Positions 8,138-17,565 of a stretch of 48,009 bases of DNA are shown piece by piece; within the stretch, counting starts at the first letter, position 1; every line of letters begins with the position of its first letter. Source of the DNA: Actinomadura physcomitrii (GTDB taxonomy: Bacteria > Actinomycetota > Actinomycetes > Streptosporangiales > Streptosporangiaceae); contig NZ_WBMS02000023.1 in the NCBI RefSeq assembly GCF_008923205.2, positions 83,634 through 131,642 on the forward strand, given 5' to 3'. Both the position numbers and the translations under genes were made by a program. The notes beneath the pieces were generated by a model that saw nothing but the letters and a program-made list of their open reading frames with translations, did not search any database and was not told the DNA's origin.

Positions 8138-8940
8138 TGGCCCTGAGCCTGGCGAAGGCCCCGGACCTGGCACGCAGACGGGTCGAGCGCGCGCTCGACG
8201 AGACCGGGCTGCTGTGCGTGACCCTCCTGGAGGGGCTGCGCCGCACCTGGGACCTGCGCCAGTGGTGGGGCGAGTTCGTCGAGCAGTGCTGGTTCCTCGC
8301 CCGCGTGACCAGCGTGCCCGTCATGCTGATCGCGGTGCCGCTCGGCGCCACCATCTCGCTGCAGGTCGGCGACATCGCCCGGCAGCTCGGCGCCCAGTCG
8401 GGCACCGGCGCGCTGCTGACCGCCGCGATGATCCAGCAGGTGGCCCCGCTGGCCGCCGCGCTGCTGGTCTCCGGCGTCGGCGGCTCGGCCATCACCGCGG
8501 ACATGGGCGCCCGCAACATCCGCGACGAACTCGCGGCCATGGAGGTCATGGGAATCAACCCGATCCACCGGCTGGTCACCCCGCGGTTGTGGGCGGCGAG
8601 CATGGTCTCCGGTCTGCTCTGCTCGGTGGTGATCCTGGCGGGCGTGCTCGGCGGCTACTACTTCAACGTCATCCAGCAGGGCGTCAGCCCGGGCGCGTTC
8701 TTCGACGGCGCGACGACCCTGCTGCAGTTCTCGGACCTGGTCATCACGCTGTTCAAGGCGTGGATCTTCGGGTTCATCGCCGCCGCGGTCGCCTGCTACA
8801 TGGGCATGAACTGCGACCTCGGACCGGTCGGCGTCGGCCGGGCGGTGAACAAGGCGGTGGTGGTCACCTCGATCGTGGTGTTCGCCACCAACTACATCCT
8901 CACCATGATCTACCAGGTCCTGTTCCCCCCGAGGTTCTGA
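8137..8940 (+). CDS. yrbEA: YrbE-family permease subunit A of Mce transporter
   Basis: A 267-residue integral membrane protein of the MlaE/YrbE permease family, the transmembrane core of Mce lipid/sterol importers. It has an amphipathic N-terminus and hydrophobic segments in the family pattern. The signature EVMGINPIHRLVTPRLWA (the EExDALxVMG-type loop) is thought to contact the ATPase. The ATG overlaps the leader-peptide stop. The gene is first in a run where nearly every stop overlaps the next start, implying one polycistronic mRNA through mceF. Confidence 0.93.
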   Translation: MALSLAKAPDLARRRVERALDETGLLCVTLLEGLRRTWDLRQWWGEFVEQCWFLARVTSVPVMLIAVPLGATISLQVGDIARQLGAQSGTGALLTAAMIQQVAPLAAALLVSGVGGSAITADMGARNIRDELAAMEVMGINPIHRLVTPRLWAASMVSGLLCSVVILAGVLGGYYFNVIQQGVSPGAFFDGATTLLQFSDLVITLFKAWIFGFIAAAVACYMGMNCDLGPVGVGRAVNKAVVVTSIVVFATNYILTMIYQVLFPPRF

Positions 8941-9794
8941 TGGTCGCCATTTCTCCCGTACGCAGGCTGGGCCGGGCCGTCAAGGGCCGCACGGCCGGGC
9001 TGTCGGCCTCGGCCAATCTGCCGATCTTCCTCGGCCGGGTGCTGTACCACCTGTTCGTCGACATCATCGTCCGCCGCAAGTACGGCAAGACGCTCGCCAA
9101 GCAGGTCAGCGACATCACCGTCGGCGTCGGCGCGCTGGTGATCGGCGGCGGCATGATCTTCGTGATCGCGACGATGTCGCTGGCCACCGGCGCGATGGTC
9201 GGCCTGCAGGGCTACCCCGGGCTGGAACGCATCGGCGCGGAGGCGTTCACCGGGCTCGTCGCCAGCTACTCCAACGTCCGCGAGGTCACCCCGATCATCG
9301 CGGGCGTGGCGCTGGTCGCGCAGGTCGGCACCGGCTTCACCGCGGAGATCGGCGCGATGCGGATCTCCGAGGAGATCGACGCGCTGGAGGTCATGGGCAT
9401 CAACTCGCTGGCCTACCTGGTGTGCACCCGGGTCGCCGCCGGCGTCATCGCCCTGGTGCCGCTCTACCTGGTGTCGCTGTTCATGGCGTTCTTCGCCACC
9501 CGGTTCATCACGATCCAGTACTTCGGGCTGTCGCCCGGCATCTACGACTACTACTTCCACCTGTACCTGCCGCCGATCGACGTGTTCTACAGCGTGATCA
9601 AGGTGGCGGTGTTCGCGTTCATCGTGATGTTCATCCACTGCTACCGCGGCTACTACGCCGCGGGCGGACCGGTCGGCGTCGGCGTCGCCGCGGGCCGCGC
9701 GATCCGGGAGTCCACCATCCTGATGATCCTGATGAACCTGCTCCTGTCGTACATCTTCTGGGGCCACGGCGGCACGGTGAGGCTGACCGGATGA
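8940..9794 (+). CDS. yrbEB: YrbE-family permease subunit B of Mce transporter
   Basis: This 284-residue second permease subunit pairs with the preceding YrbE. The coupling-loop signature EEIDALEVMGINSLAYLVCT is intact, between several hydrophobic helices. Its ATG (8940) overlaps the TGA of the upstream gene, and its own stop overlaps the mceA start, so the two permeases and the Mce proteins should be made in fixed proportion. Confidence 0.93.
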   Translation: MVAISPVRRLGRAVKGRTAGLSASANLPIFLGRVLYHLFVDIIVRRKYGKTLAKQVSDITVGVGALVIGGGMIFVIATMSLATGAMVGLQGYPGLERIGAEAFTGLVASYSNVREVTPIIAGVALVAQVGTGFTAEIGAMRISEEIDALEVMGINSLAYLVCTRVAAGVIALVPLYLVSLFMAFFATRFITIQYFGLSPGIYDYYFHLYLPPIDVFYSVIKVAVFAFIVMFIHCYRGYYAAGGPVGVGVAAGRAIRESTILMILMNLLLSYIFWGHGGTVRLTG

Positions 9795-10849
9795 GCGACG
9801 AGAGCCTCTCCACCCGCTCCCGGACGATCTTCGGGCTGGTCGGCGCCGGCGTGATCGCGGCCGCCGCGGTCGCCGTCGGGATCTCCACCACCCCCTCGTA
9901 CGCGGGCTCCACCTACTACGACGCGACGTTCGGCACCGCGGGCCAGGGCCTGGACCCCGGCAAGTCGGACGTGAAGATCCGCGGCATCGCGGTCGGCGGC
10001 GTCGACAAGATCAAGCTGGACCGGGACGGCCGGGTCACCGTGAAGATCCGCGTCGACAAGGGGATCAAGGTCCCGGACACGGCCACCGCGACGATCGAGC
10101 CGGTCTCGGTGTTCGGGCCGAAGGACCTGGTGCTGGACCCCGGCGCGCACGAGCTGTCCGGCCCGTTCCTCAAGGACGGCGGGAAGGTCGCGAAGACCTC
10201 TGACCCGCAGGACCTGTCGCAGACGGCGTGGCCCGCCTACAACCTCACCAAGGCGATCAACCCGGACGAGGTGGCGACGATCCTGCACACCCTCGGCTCC
10301 GGGCTGTCGGGCGAGGGCCCCGCGGCGCGCCGGCTGATCCAGAACGGGTCGACGGTGGTGGACGCGACGTACGCCGACCGGGCCTACATCCAGGCGCTGC
10401 TGAACGACCTCAACGGCCTGTCGGGGACGCTCGCCGCGCACGGCGACGACATCACCCGCTTCACCGGCGACTTCAACACGCTGTCGCAGGTGATCAACCA
10501 GAAGCCCGACAAGATCGACCAGCTGCTGGCGCAGGCCGGCCGGCTCGGCGACACCGTCGGCACGACGATGCGCGGGCACGGCGCGAACATCGGCAGGCTC
10601 ATCGACAGCGTCGGCGGGGTCGCCGCGACGGTGCACTCCGAGAACGACAAGCTGCCGGTGCTGATGGACAGCCTCAACGGCTTCTTCGGGCTGCTCTCGA
10701 GGATCATCCGGATCCCCGGCCCGGAGGGCACCACGATCGCGCAGGCCAAGGAGGCGCTCTCCCTCGACCTGTGCCAGGTCTTCATCGACGTGTGCACCAC
10801 CGACCCGTTCCTGAGCAAGACCACGGGCACGGCGGGAGGGCGGCCATGA
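9791..10849 (+). CDS. mceA: Mce family protein, MceA position
   Basis: A 352-residue Mce protein: a short cytoplasmic N-terminus, one transmembrane helix (about 12-32), the MCE beta-barrel domain (about 38-120, with the VKIRGIAVGGVDKIKLD core), then a long helical region that in Mce complexes joins the other subunits as a tube carrying lipids across the periplasm-like zone. It overlaps yrbEB and the next gene by 4 nt each. The C-terminal Cys pair in the DLCQVFIDVCTTDPF stretch is typical of the family. Confidence 0.9.
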   Translation: MSDESLSTRSRTIFGLVGAGVIAAAAVAVGISTTPSYAGSTYYDATFGTAGQGLDPGKSDVKIRGIAVGGVDKIKLDRDGRVTVKIRVDKGIKVPDTATATIEPVSVFGPKDLVLDPGAHELSGPFLKDGGKVAKTSDPQDLSQTAWPAYNLTKAINPDEVATILHTLGSGLSGEGPAARRLIQNGSTVVDATYADRAYIQALLNDLNGLSGTLAAHGDDITRFTGDFNTLSQVINQKPDKIDQLLAQAGRLGDTVGTTMRGHGANIGRLIDSVGGVAATVHSENDKLPVLMDSLNGFFGLLSRIIRIPGPEGTTIAQAKEALSLDLCQVFIDVCTTDPFLSKTTGTAGGRP

Positions 10850-11922
10850 GCCCGGTGCGCGGCAAAGCCGCGCGCGGCCCGGAGTACACCACGATCGCGA
10901 AGTTCCTGGTCTTCCTCGTGGTGACCGTCCTGCTGACCTTCTACATCGGGCAGCAGATCCTCGGCACCAGCTTCAACTCCCGCTACCAGCTGACCGCGAC
11001 GTTCGACGACGTCACCGGCCTGCTCACCGGCGACCAGGTGAAGGTGGCCGGGACGCCGGTCGGCCAGGTGAAGAGCATCAAGGTGGTGCGGGGCAAGGCC
11101 GTCGTCGGGATGGCGGTCGACAAGGACGTCCGGCTGCCCGCCGACTCCACCGCCGCCGTCCGGTGGCGCAACGTGATGGGCCAGCGGGTCATCTACCTGG
11201 AGCCCGGCACCAGCCCCGCGAGGCTCGGCAACGGCGACCGGGTGCCGCACACCCGGTCGGTGGTGGACCTCGGCGAGATCCTCAACAGCCTCGGCCCGCT
11301 CACCCAGAGCCTGGACCCGAACCAGATCAACAAGATCCTCTTCTCCTTCGCGCAGGCGCTGGACGGCAACGAGCAGAACCTCTCGCTGCTGACCGACAAC
11401 CTCGACGCGCTGCTGCAGACCTTCGAGGCGCGCCGCGACACGATCAAGACGATGATCGACGACTACGAGACGGTCAGCGACGCGATCGCCAAGCGGGACA
11501 CCCAGATTTCCGCGAGCATCGACAACCTCGCGTCCCTCACCGGCGTGTTCGCCGACAACCGCAAGCTGCTGGAGAACGCGGTCGTGCAGATCTCGGGCGT
11601 CACCACCAACCTGAACGCGGTGCTCGGCGGCAACGACGCGCAGCTCGCCCGCATCATCGACAACCTCGGCAAGTTCAGCGAGACGTTCCAGCTGAACGTC
11701 GACCAGCTGGAGAAGATGGTGCAGCAGCTTCCGCTGACCCTCCGCGAGCTGTTCGCCGCCGCCAACGGCGGGCACTTCCTGCGCACCAACGCGCTGTGCC
11801 TGAACATCGTGCAGGGGCCGTGCCCCTTCCCGATGCAGCTGCCGAAGGCGCCCGGCACCGAGCAGCCGTCCAAGCAGGACCTGGCCAAGCTGAAGGCGAT
11901 GCTGACGGGGAGTGGCGGCTGA
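10846..11922 (+). CDS. mceB: Mce family protein, MceB position
   Basis: 358 residues. A transmembrane helix (about 19-40) is followed by the MCE domain (about 45-125; VTGLLTGDQVKVAGTPVGQV) and an extended heptad-like helical region to about 310. Near the end, CLNIVQGPCPFPMQLP holds two Cys residues. The start overlaps the mceA stop (ATGA). It should be one of six different subunits of the Mce tube. Confidence 0.9.
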   Translation: MSPVRGKAARGPEYTTIAKFLVFLVVTVLLTFYIGQQILGTSFNSRYQLTATFDDVTGLLTGDQVKVAGTPVGQVKSIKVVRGKAVVGMAVDKDVRLPADSTAAVRWRNVMGQRVIYLEPGTSPARLGNGDRVPHTRSVVDLGEILNSLGPLTQSLDPNQINKILFSFAQALDGNEQNLSLLTDNLDALLQTFEARRDTIKTMIDDYETVSDAIAKRDTQISASIDNLASLTGVFADNRKLLENAVVQISGVTTNLNAVLGGNDAQLARIIDNLGKFSETFQLNVDQLEKMVQQLPLTLRELFAAANGGHFLRTNALCLNIVQGPCPFPMQLPKAPGTEQPSKQDLAKLKAMLTGSGG

Positions 11923-12953
11923 TGGCGCTCAAGTCCCTGCGGGACGTCAACCAGCGGCTCGTCGCGATCGTGACGCTCGCGGTGCTCGCCGCCGGGCTGG
12001 TCTTCGCGTTCGCGATCGGCCAGCTGCACCTGTTCGACCGCGGCTACACGATGAGCGGCTACTTCGCCGACCAGGCGGGCCTCAAGAAGGGCGACGACGT
12101 GCGGGTCGCCGGCGTGAAGTCGGGCCGCGTCACCGGCGTCGAGCCGGACTTCGCGCACGGCCGCGTCCTCGTCACCTGGCACGTCAACGCCGGCATCGAC
12201 CTCGGCCGCGACACCCGCGCGGAGATCGAGACGACGACGCTCCTCGGCGGCCGCTACCTGAAGCTGTCCGGGCCGGTCGCCAAGCCCTACCTGGCGAGCC
12301 TGCCCGAGGCGCGGCGGCGGATCCCGCTGGAGCACACCGGCGTCCCGTTCACCGTCCCCCAGGCGCTGGAGAACACCCAGAACATCGTCGGGAAGCTCGA
12401 CGAGAAGAGCATGACCAAGCTGCTGACGGAGGTGTCGGCGATCAAGTCGCCGGGCGCGGCGAAGCTGCACCGGATCCTGCAGAACATCCAGGACCTGTCG
12501 CGCACGCTCAACGACTCCTACCCGCAGATCCAGAACCTGATCGAGGCGAGCAAGACCATCACCGGCACGCTGGCGAGCAAGGACGACAAGCTGCGCCAGA
12601 TCATCGACGCCAGCCAGGTGCTGCTGCAGTCGCTGGTGAACCGGCGCAACGAGCTCGCCGCGACGATCGGGCAGGGCAACCGGACGGTCCGCACCCTCGA
12701 CAACGTCATCTCCAAGAACCAGAAGAAGCTGGACACGCTGCTGGACAACCTGCACCTGCTGACGACCCGGCTGGCGCCCAACATGGACGCCCTGAACACC
12801 GACTTCTCGCTGCTCGGCCCGACGTTCCAGCAGGTCGCGAACCTCAAGGGCAACGGGCCCTGGATCGAGGGCGTGCTCACCGGGCTCGGCCCGATCCAGC
12901 CGCCCGGACCGATCTCCACGCGGCGGTCGCCCGCCGGGCAGGGAGGCAACTGA
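11922..12953 (+). CDS. mceC: Mce family protein, MceC position
   Basis: 343 residues: an N-terminal membrane helix (about 13-35), an MCE domain (about 40-115; AGLKKGDDVRVAGVKSGRV) and a long helical segment. The C-terminal tail is Pro/Gly-rich. The ATG overlaps the mceB stop as TGATG. No family member in this run is truncated. Confidence 0.9.
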   Translation: MALKSLRDVNQRLVAIVTLAVLAAGLVFAFAIGQLHLFDRGYTMSGYFADQAGLKKGDDVRVAGVKSGRVTGVEPDFAHGRVLVTWHVNAGIDLGRDTRAEIETTTLLGGRYLKLSGPVAKPYLASLPEARRRIPLEHTGVPFTVPQALENTQNIVGKLDEKSMTKLLTEVSAIKSPGAAKLHRILQNIQDLSRTLNDSYPQIQNLIEASKTITGTLASKDDKLRQIIDASQVLLQSLVNRRNELAATIGQGNRTVRTLDNVISKNQKKLDTLLDNLHLLTTRLAPNMDALNTDFSLLGPTFQQVANLKGNGPWIEGVLTGLGPIQPPGPISTRRSPAGQGGN

Positions 12954-13999
12954 TGGGCCGGCTCACCCGGGTCTCCCGGCGGACCAGGTCCGGCGCCGCC
13001 GCGATCGCGCTGGCGCTGGCCGCCACGCTCGGCGGCTGCTCGCTCGGCCCGTCCGGCGGCGACCGGACGATGACCGTGTACGTGCCGAAGGCGCGCTCGT
13101 TCTACCCGCAGTCGAAGGTCATGGTCATGGGCGTCGACGTCGGCCGGGTCGACTCGGTGAAGCAGCTCGACGACCGGATCAAGGTGACGTTCCACATCGG
13201 CCGGGACGTCCCGCTGCCGCGGGGCGTGCAGGCCTCGATCGTCCCGCTGAACCTGGTGGGCGAGCGCAACCTGGTGCTGCACCCGGCCTGGAAGCCGGGC
13301 GAGCCGAAGGAGACCTCGAACGTCATCCCGATCGAGCGGACGAGCGTCCCGGTCGAGGTGGACGACGCGCTGAACTCCTTCACCAACCTCGCGAACGCGC
13401 TGGACCCGACGAAGATGCACACCGCGCTCGGCAAGGCGGCCGACGCGGTGAACGGCAACGGCAAGGAGTTCAACGCCACGCTGGAGCAGAGCGCCCGGCT
13501 GGTGGAGAACGTCGCGGGCCAGGACAAGGACCTGATCGAGGTCGCGAAGAACCTCAGCAGGATGGCCGGGGTGGTGCGGGGCCGCGAGCAGGTGCTCGGC
13601 ACCATGATCCAGGACTTCGGGCAGGCGACGCAGGTGCTCGCCTCCGAGCGCGGCGACCTGCAGCAGTTGATCAGCGCGGTGCTGGACCTGTCCAAGAACG
13701 GGGACAAGCTGCTCCAGAAGTACAAGGGGCGGCTGCCCTACGACCTCGCCGTCCTCACCCGGGTGGCGCTGGTGCTGAAGGGCAACACCAAGCAGCTCGC
13801 GCAGCTGCTGGACGTGCTGCCGGGCGTCAGCAGCGCCCTCATCGGCGGCTACGGCAAGAAGGACAAGTCGCTGCACATCCGGTTCGCCACCGACGCGTTC
13901 GTGCGGACGTGGCTGAAGGGCCTGATGGACACCGACGAGGTCGACTGCCCGCTTCCCGCGCCCAACTCCAACTGTCCCTGGCAGAACGGAGGCAACTGA
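12953..13999 (+). CDS. mceD: Mce family lipoprotein, MceD position
   Basis: 348 residues. Unlike A-C it starts with a lipoprotein signal peptide whose lipobox is LGGC (Cys28), so it is probably lipid-anchored outside the membrane. The MCE domain (about 38-115) contains SKVMVMGVDVGRVDSVKQL, and helical sequence follows. GGGAGG lies just before the start, and the ATG overlaps the mceC stop. In mycobacterial loci the usual lipoprotein is the fifth gene (LprK/LprN), so a lipobox in the fourth is worth noting. Confidence 0.88.
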   Translation: MGRLTRVSRRTRSGAAAIALALAATLGGCSLGPSGGDRTMTVYVPKARSFYPQSKVMVMGVDVGRVDSVKQLDDRIKVTFHIGRDVPLPRGVQASIVPLNLVGERNLVLHPAWKPGEPKETSNVIPIERTSVPVEVDDALNSFTNLANALDPTKMHTALGKAADAVNGNGKEFNATLEQSARLVENVAGQDKDLIEVAKNLSRMAGVVRGREQVLGTMIQDFGQATQVLASERGDLQQLISAVLDLSKNGDKLLQKYKGRLPYDLAVLTRVALVLKGNTKQLAQLLDVLPGVSSALIGGYGKKDKSLHIRFATDAFVRTWLKGLMDTDEVDCPLPAPNSNCPWQNGGN

Positions 14000-15093
14000 T
14001 GGGCAGGAAGGTCGTCTTGCTCGTCCTCGCCACGGTCCTCGCGCTCGCGGGCTGCGACTACAAGACGGTCGGGGCGCCGAAAGGGCACCTCACCCTGACC
14101 GCCGAGTTCAGCGACGTGCAGGGGCTGGTCGCCGGGCACAGCGTGAAGATGTCCGACATCACGATCGGCAGCGTCACCAAGGTGCAGCTGGACGGGTACC
14201 GCGCCAAGGCGACGCTGTCCATCAAGGACGGCGTCAAGATCCCGCAGGGCACCCGCGCCGAGATCAAGGTGACGTCGCTGCTCGGCGAGAACTACGTGGA
14301 CCTGCAGATGCCGCCGGGCGCCAGCATGGACCGCGGGCCGTTCCTGGCGAACCACGCGGCGATCACGCAGACCAGCGTGCAGCCGGCGTTCGAGCAGGTC
14401 GTCGGGCAGGCGGGGCCGCTGGTGCAGGCCCTCGCCGGCAACGACGTGGCGACCGTCGTCAACGCCGGCGCCACCGCGCTGGACGGCAACGGCACCCGGC
14501 TCAACACCACGATCGCGAAGGCGACGAGTTTGCTGAAGATGGTCGCCGACCAGCGCGAGCAGCTCGGCGAGTCGGTCGACCACCTCGCGCGGCTCGGCCG
14601 GTCGCTGGCCGCCGGGGACGACGCGCTGAACCAGGCGCCCGTCGAGATCGAGCGCACCACCCGGCTGCTGGACCAGGACAAGCGGAAGATCCTCGGCACC
14701 GTCGCCAAGCTGACCGAGGCCGCCCGCCAGCTGAACGACAAGGTGCTGGAGGGGCGGGTCGCCCGGTTCGGCCGGCTGCTGGACGACCTCGACCCCGTCC
14801 TCGCGCAGCTCGGCGACAACCGCACCCGGCTGACGAACCTGGTCAACGGGCTGGTGACGTTCACCGACAAGCTGCCGAAGGCCAGCTACGACGGGCAGCT
14901 GCTGCTGTACCCGCTGCTGAACATCGTGTGGCCGGACGGGACGCCGGTGCTCGGCGGCGACAAGCCCGCCAAGAAGACGGGCAAGAAGGCGGGCGGCGCC
15001 GGCGGCACGGGCGGCAGCGGCGGCACCGAACTGCCGAAGCAGTTCCAGGCGGCGTTCCCGGACCTCGACAAGATCCTGCAGGGGCGGCGATGA
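13999..15093 (+). CDS. mceE: Mce family lipoprotein, MceE position
   Basis: 364 residues with a second lipoprotein signal (lipobox LAGC, Cys19), an MCE domain (about 30-110; VQGLVAGHSVKMSDITIGSV), a helical segment, and a Gly/Lys-rich flexible stretch around 320-340 before the C-terminus. GGAGG precedes the ATG, which overlaps the mceD stop. It is equivalent by position to mycobacterial LprK-type subunits. Confidence 0.88.
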   Translation: MGRKVVLLVLATVLALAGCDYKTVGAPKGHLTLTAEFSDVQGLVAGHSVKMSDITIGSVTKVQLDGYRAKATLSIKDGVKIPQGTRAEIKVTSLLGENYVDLQMPPGASMDRGPFLANHAAITQTSVQPAFEQVVGQAGPLVQALAGNDVATVVNAGATALDGNGTRLNTTIAKATSLLKMVADQREQLGESVDHLARLGRSLAAGDDALNQAPVEIERTTRLLDQDKRKILGTVAKLTEAARQLNDKVLEGRVARFGRLLDDLDPVLAQLGDNRTRLTNLVNGLVTFTDKLPKASYDGQLLLYPLLNIVWPDGTPVLGGDKPAKKTGKKAGGAGGTGGSGGTELPKQFQAAFPDLDKILQGRR

Positions 15094-16391
15094 CCAGGCG
15101 AGTGACGATCAACCTGGCGGTGTTCGGCGCACTCGCCGTGATCATGGTCGTGTGGGCGTTCCGGAACGTCGTGCACTTCGACTTCATCGAGCGCCCGTAC
15201 CACATCACGGCCGAGTTCGAGTCCTCGCCGGGCCTGCACCCGAACTTCGAGGTCGACTACCTCGGGCTGCGGGTCGGCAAGATCGACTCGGTGAAGCTGG
15301 ACCGGAACAAGGTCGTCGTCCGGCTCGACATGGAGCGCGGGGTGAAGATCCCGCAGGGCGTCACCGCGGCGGCGGCCCGCAAGTCCGCGGTCGGCGAGCC
15401 GGTCGTCGAGCTGACCCCGGCGCCGGGCAGGGCGGGCGCCCCGCCGATGAAGCCCGGTACCGTCATCCCGGTGTCGCAGACGAAGGTCCCGCCGAAGTAC
15501 AGCGACCTGTTCGGCGCCGTCATCAAGTCCTTGGACGCGATCAATCCCGACGACGCGAAGGTGCTCACCCACGAGCTGTCGGAGGGGCTGGCGGGCCGCG
15601 AGGACTCGATCCGGCAGATCGTCAACGGCGGCGACCAGCTTACCCGGACGTTCGCGCAGAACACCGAGCTGCTGGACGGGCTGACCAGGGACCTCGGCAA
15701 GATCACCAGCGTGCTGAACCGGAACCGCGGGGCGCTCGGCGCGGGCATCGACAACGTCGCGGCCCTCACCTCGGCGCTCGCGCAGATGCGCGGGCAGCTC
15801 GCCGAGCTGCGCGACCGCGGCCCCGGCCTGCTGTCCACGGTGAACGACCTGCTCGACCAGACCGGCCCGGACTTCGACTGCACGGTGGACATGCTCGGCA
15901 ACTGGGGCATCTCCGCCTACAACCCGAACTACCTGTCGGACCTGAAGGCGACCCTCGCGGTCGCACCGGAACTCAAGACCGTCCTCGACAACGTGATCGG
16001 GCTGGACCAGGGCAAGCCGGTGCTGAACGTCATCTTCGAGATCACGCTGAAGCGCAAGGCGGCCGAGGAGTACAAGTACCCGCTGCCGCAGCCGCAGCTG
16101 GCCACCGTGCCGACCTGCGCCGGAGGCCGGACGCCCGACCTGGACGTCAAGCAGAACACCTACCGGGCGAAGAACCCGGGCGACGTGATCCCCACCCACG
16201 ATCCCGCGCTCGACAATCCGCTGAAGGCCCGCAACGCCGCGAACAGCGGCAAGGACTCTTCTGGCGGGCCGCCCGTTTGGCTAGTGTACGTTCCCCCGGT
16301 TCTGGCACTGATGGTGCTGATCAGGGTCATGATGGGCTCGGTGCCCGTGGTGTCCCGCCTGTCCCGGCTTCGCCGCCGGGGCAAGGACTGA
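15090..16391 (+). CDS. mceF: Mce family protein, MceF position, with extra C-terminal membrane helix
   Basis: 433 residues, the longest Mce here. It has an N-terminal transmembrane helix (about 6-26), an MCE domain (about 35-115; VDYLGLRVGKIDSVKLD) and a helical region. A second hydrophobic helix at about 393-415 is followed by a basic tail ending RRRGKD. A C-terminal anchor is common in the last Mce of actinobacterial loci other than mycobacteria, to my knowledge. It overlaps mceE by 4 nt. Confidence 0.88.
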   Translation: MTRRVTINLAVFGALAVIMVVWAFRNVVHFDFIERPYHITAEFESSPGLHPNFEVDYLGLRVGKIDSVKLDRNKVVVRLDMERGVKIPQGVTAAAARKSAVGEPVVELTPAPGRAGAPPMKPGTVIPVSQTKVPPKYSDLFGAVIKSLDAINPDDAKVLTHELSEGLAGREDSIRQIVNGGDQLTRTFAQNTELLDGLTRDLGKITSVLNRNRGALGAGIDNVAALTSALAQMRGQLAELRDRGPGLLSTVNDLLDQTGPDFDCTVDMLGNWGISAYNPNYLSDLKATLAVAPELKTVLDNVIGLDQGKPVLNVIFEITLKRKAAEEYKYPLPQPQLATVPTCAGGRTPDLDVKQNTYRAKNPGDVIPTHDPALDNPLKARNAANSGKDSSGGPPVWLVYVPPVLALMVLIRVMMGSVPVVSRLSRLRRRGKD

Positions 16392-16415
16392 CCCCAATTC
16401 CGTAGGAGTACCGAA

Positions 16416-17504
16416 GTGACAGCCAAGACCACCAAGGAAGCCGCGGACGCCGCCCGGGAGCGCGAGCCGGACGGCGGGGCCGACGAGGTCGAGGCGGTCG
16501 CGTCCGAGCAGGACGAGGCGGTCGAGGACGCGCCGGAGCAGCAGGAGGAGGACCCACAGGCGGGCGCGGAGGAGGCGGCCGGGCGGCCGGACGCCGCCCG
16601 GCCGAAGCGCAAGCGGCGGGTCCGGGTCATCGAGGTCATCGACGACGATGAGGACCTCGAGGACGTCCTCCAGGCGATCGAGGCCGAGGACGACGAGGAC
16701 GAGCCTCCGGCCCGTCCCGCGGCGAAGGCGGCGAGGACCGCGAAGCCCGCCGCGAAGGCGTCCCTCGCCAAGCCCGCCGCGGCGGCGAAGCCCCGTCCGG
16801 AGCGGCTCGAGTCCCCGGAGGAGGACGCCGAGGAGCGGGCGGCCTCGGTGCCGATGCGCCCGGCCCGCAAGGTCGGCCCGTTCTCCTACACCCCGACCCG
16901 TCCGCCGAAGGAGCACGCCGGGTCGTCCGCGCTGGTCAGCGTCGTCGTGACGGTCGTCGTCGCGGCGCTGCTGGCGAGCCTCGCGATCTGGCAGTGGACG
17001 AGGGCGAGCGACCTGGCGTCGGACAAGGACGCCCGCGGCGACGTCTCCAAGGTGGCCCTGCAGTACGGCGACGTGGCGTTCAACTACAACGCGTCCAACT
17101 ACCAGTCGCAGGCGGCCAAGGCCGAGAAGCTGATGGCCGGGGACCTGCTCGACCAGTTCAAGCAGTCCACGCTGCCGGGCCTGGCGGCGGCGTTCAAGAG
17201 CGACTCCCAGGTCGGCATGTCGTCCAAGAGCACCGACGTCTTCGTCGGGAGCGTCAACGGCAAGTTCGCCACCGTGGTCGTCATGGTCGACATCGGCCTG
17301 CAGACCAAGGACGGGAAGGTCAGCCAGCCCGCCACGCTGCTGCGCCTCGCGCTCGCGAAGGTCGACGGCAAGTGGAAGGTCACCAAGCAGTACCCGTCCG
17401 GCGTCAACGACAGCAACCAGAACACCGGGAGCAACGGCCTCGTGCCGGGGAGCAGCGCCGCGTCCCCGTCCCCGAGCGCGACCAAGAGCACGCCGAAGAA
17501 CTGA
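16416..17504 (+). CDS. Mce-associated membrane protein (Mas)
   Basis: 362 residues: a highly acidic N-terminus with a short basic patch (1-100), an Ala/Lys/Pro-rich linker, one transmembrane helix (about 171-193) and an extracellular domain with the NTF2-like pattern of Mce-associated proteins (about 200-345). The GTG start follows TAGGAG, 24 nt after mceF, so it is likely in the same operon. Mas proteins are thought to stabilise the Mce complex. Only one is present here; many loci carry two or more. Confidence 0.82.
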   Translation: MTAKTTKEAADAAREREPDGGADEVEAVASEQDEAVEDAPEQQEEDPQAGAEEAAGRPDAARPKRKRRVRVIEVIDDDEDLEDVLQAIEAEDDEDEPPARPAAKAARTAKPAAKASLAKPAAAAKPRPERLESPEEDAEERAASVPMRPARKVGPFSYTPTRPPKEHAGSSALVSVVVTVVVAALLASLAIWQWTRASDLASDKDARGDVSKVALQYGDVAFNYNASNYQSQAAKAEKLMAGDLLDQFKQSTLPGLAAAFKSDSQVGMSSKSTDVFVGSVNGKFATVVVMVDIGLQTKDGKVSQPATLLRLALAKVDGKWKVTKQYPSGVNDSNQNTGSNGLVPGSSAASPSPSATKSTPKN

Positions 17505-17516
17505 CGCGTCCCGCGT

Positions 17517-17540
17517 CCCGCACGGTGGAAGCCGTGCGGG
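17517..17540 (+). terminator. Hairpin after the mce operon
   Basis: CCCGCACGG and CCGTGCGGG form a perfect 9-bp stem with a 6-nt loop, 13 nt after the Mas stop codon. No T-tract follows. It probably ends the mce transcript, although the downstream MarR gene starts within 30 nt on the same strand. Confidence 0.6.
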
Positions 17541-17565
17541 GCGCGCCGCGTTGTGCGGGGGGAGC

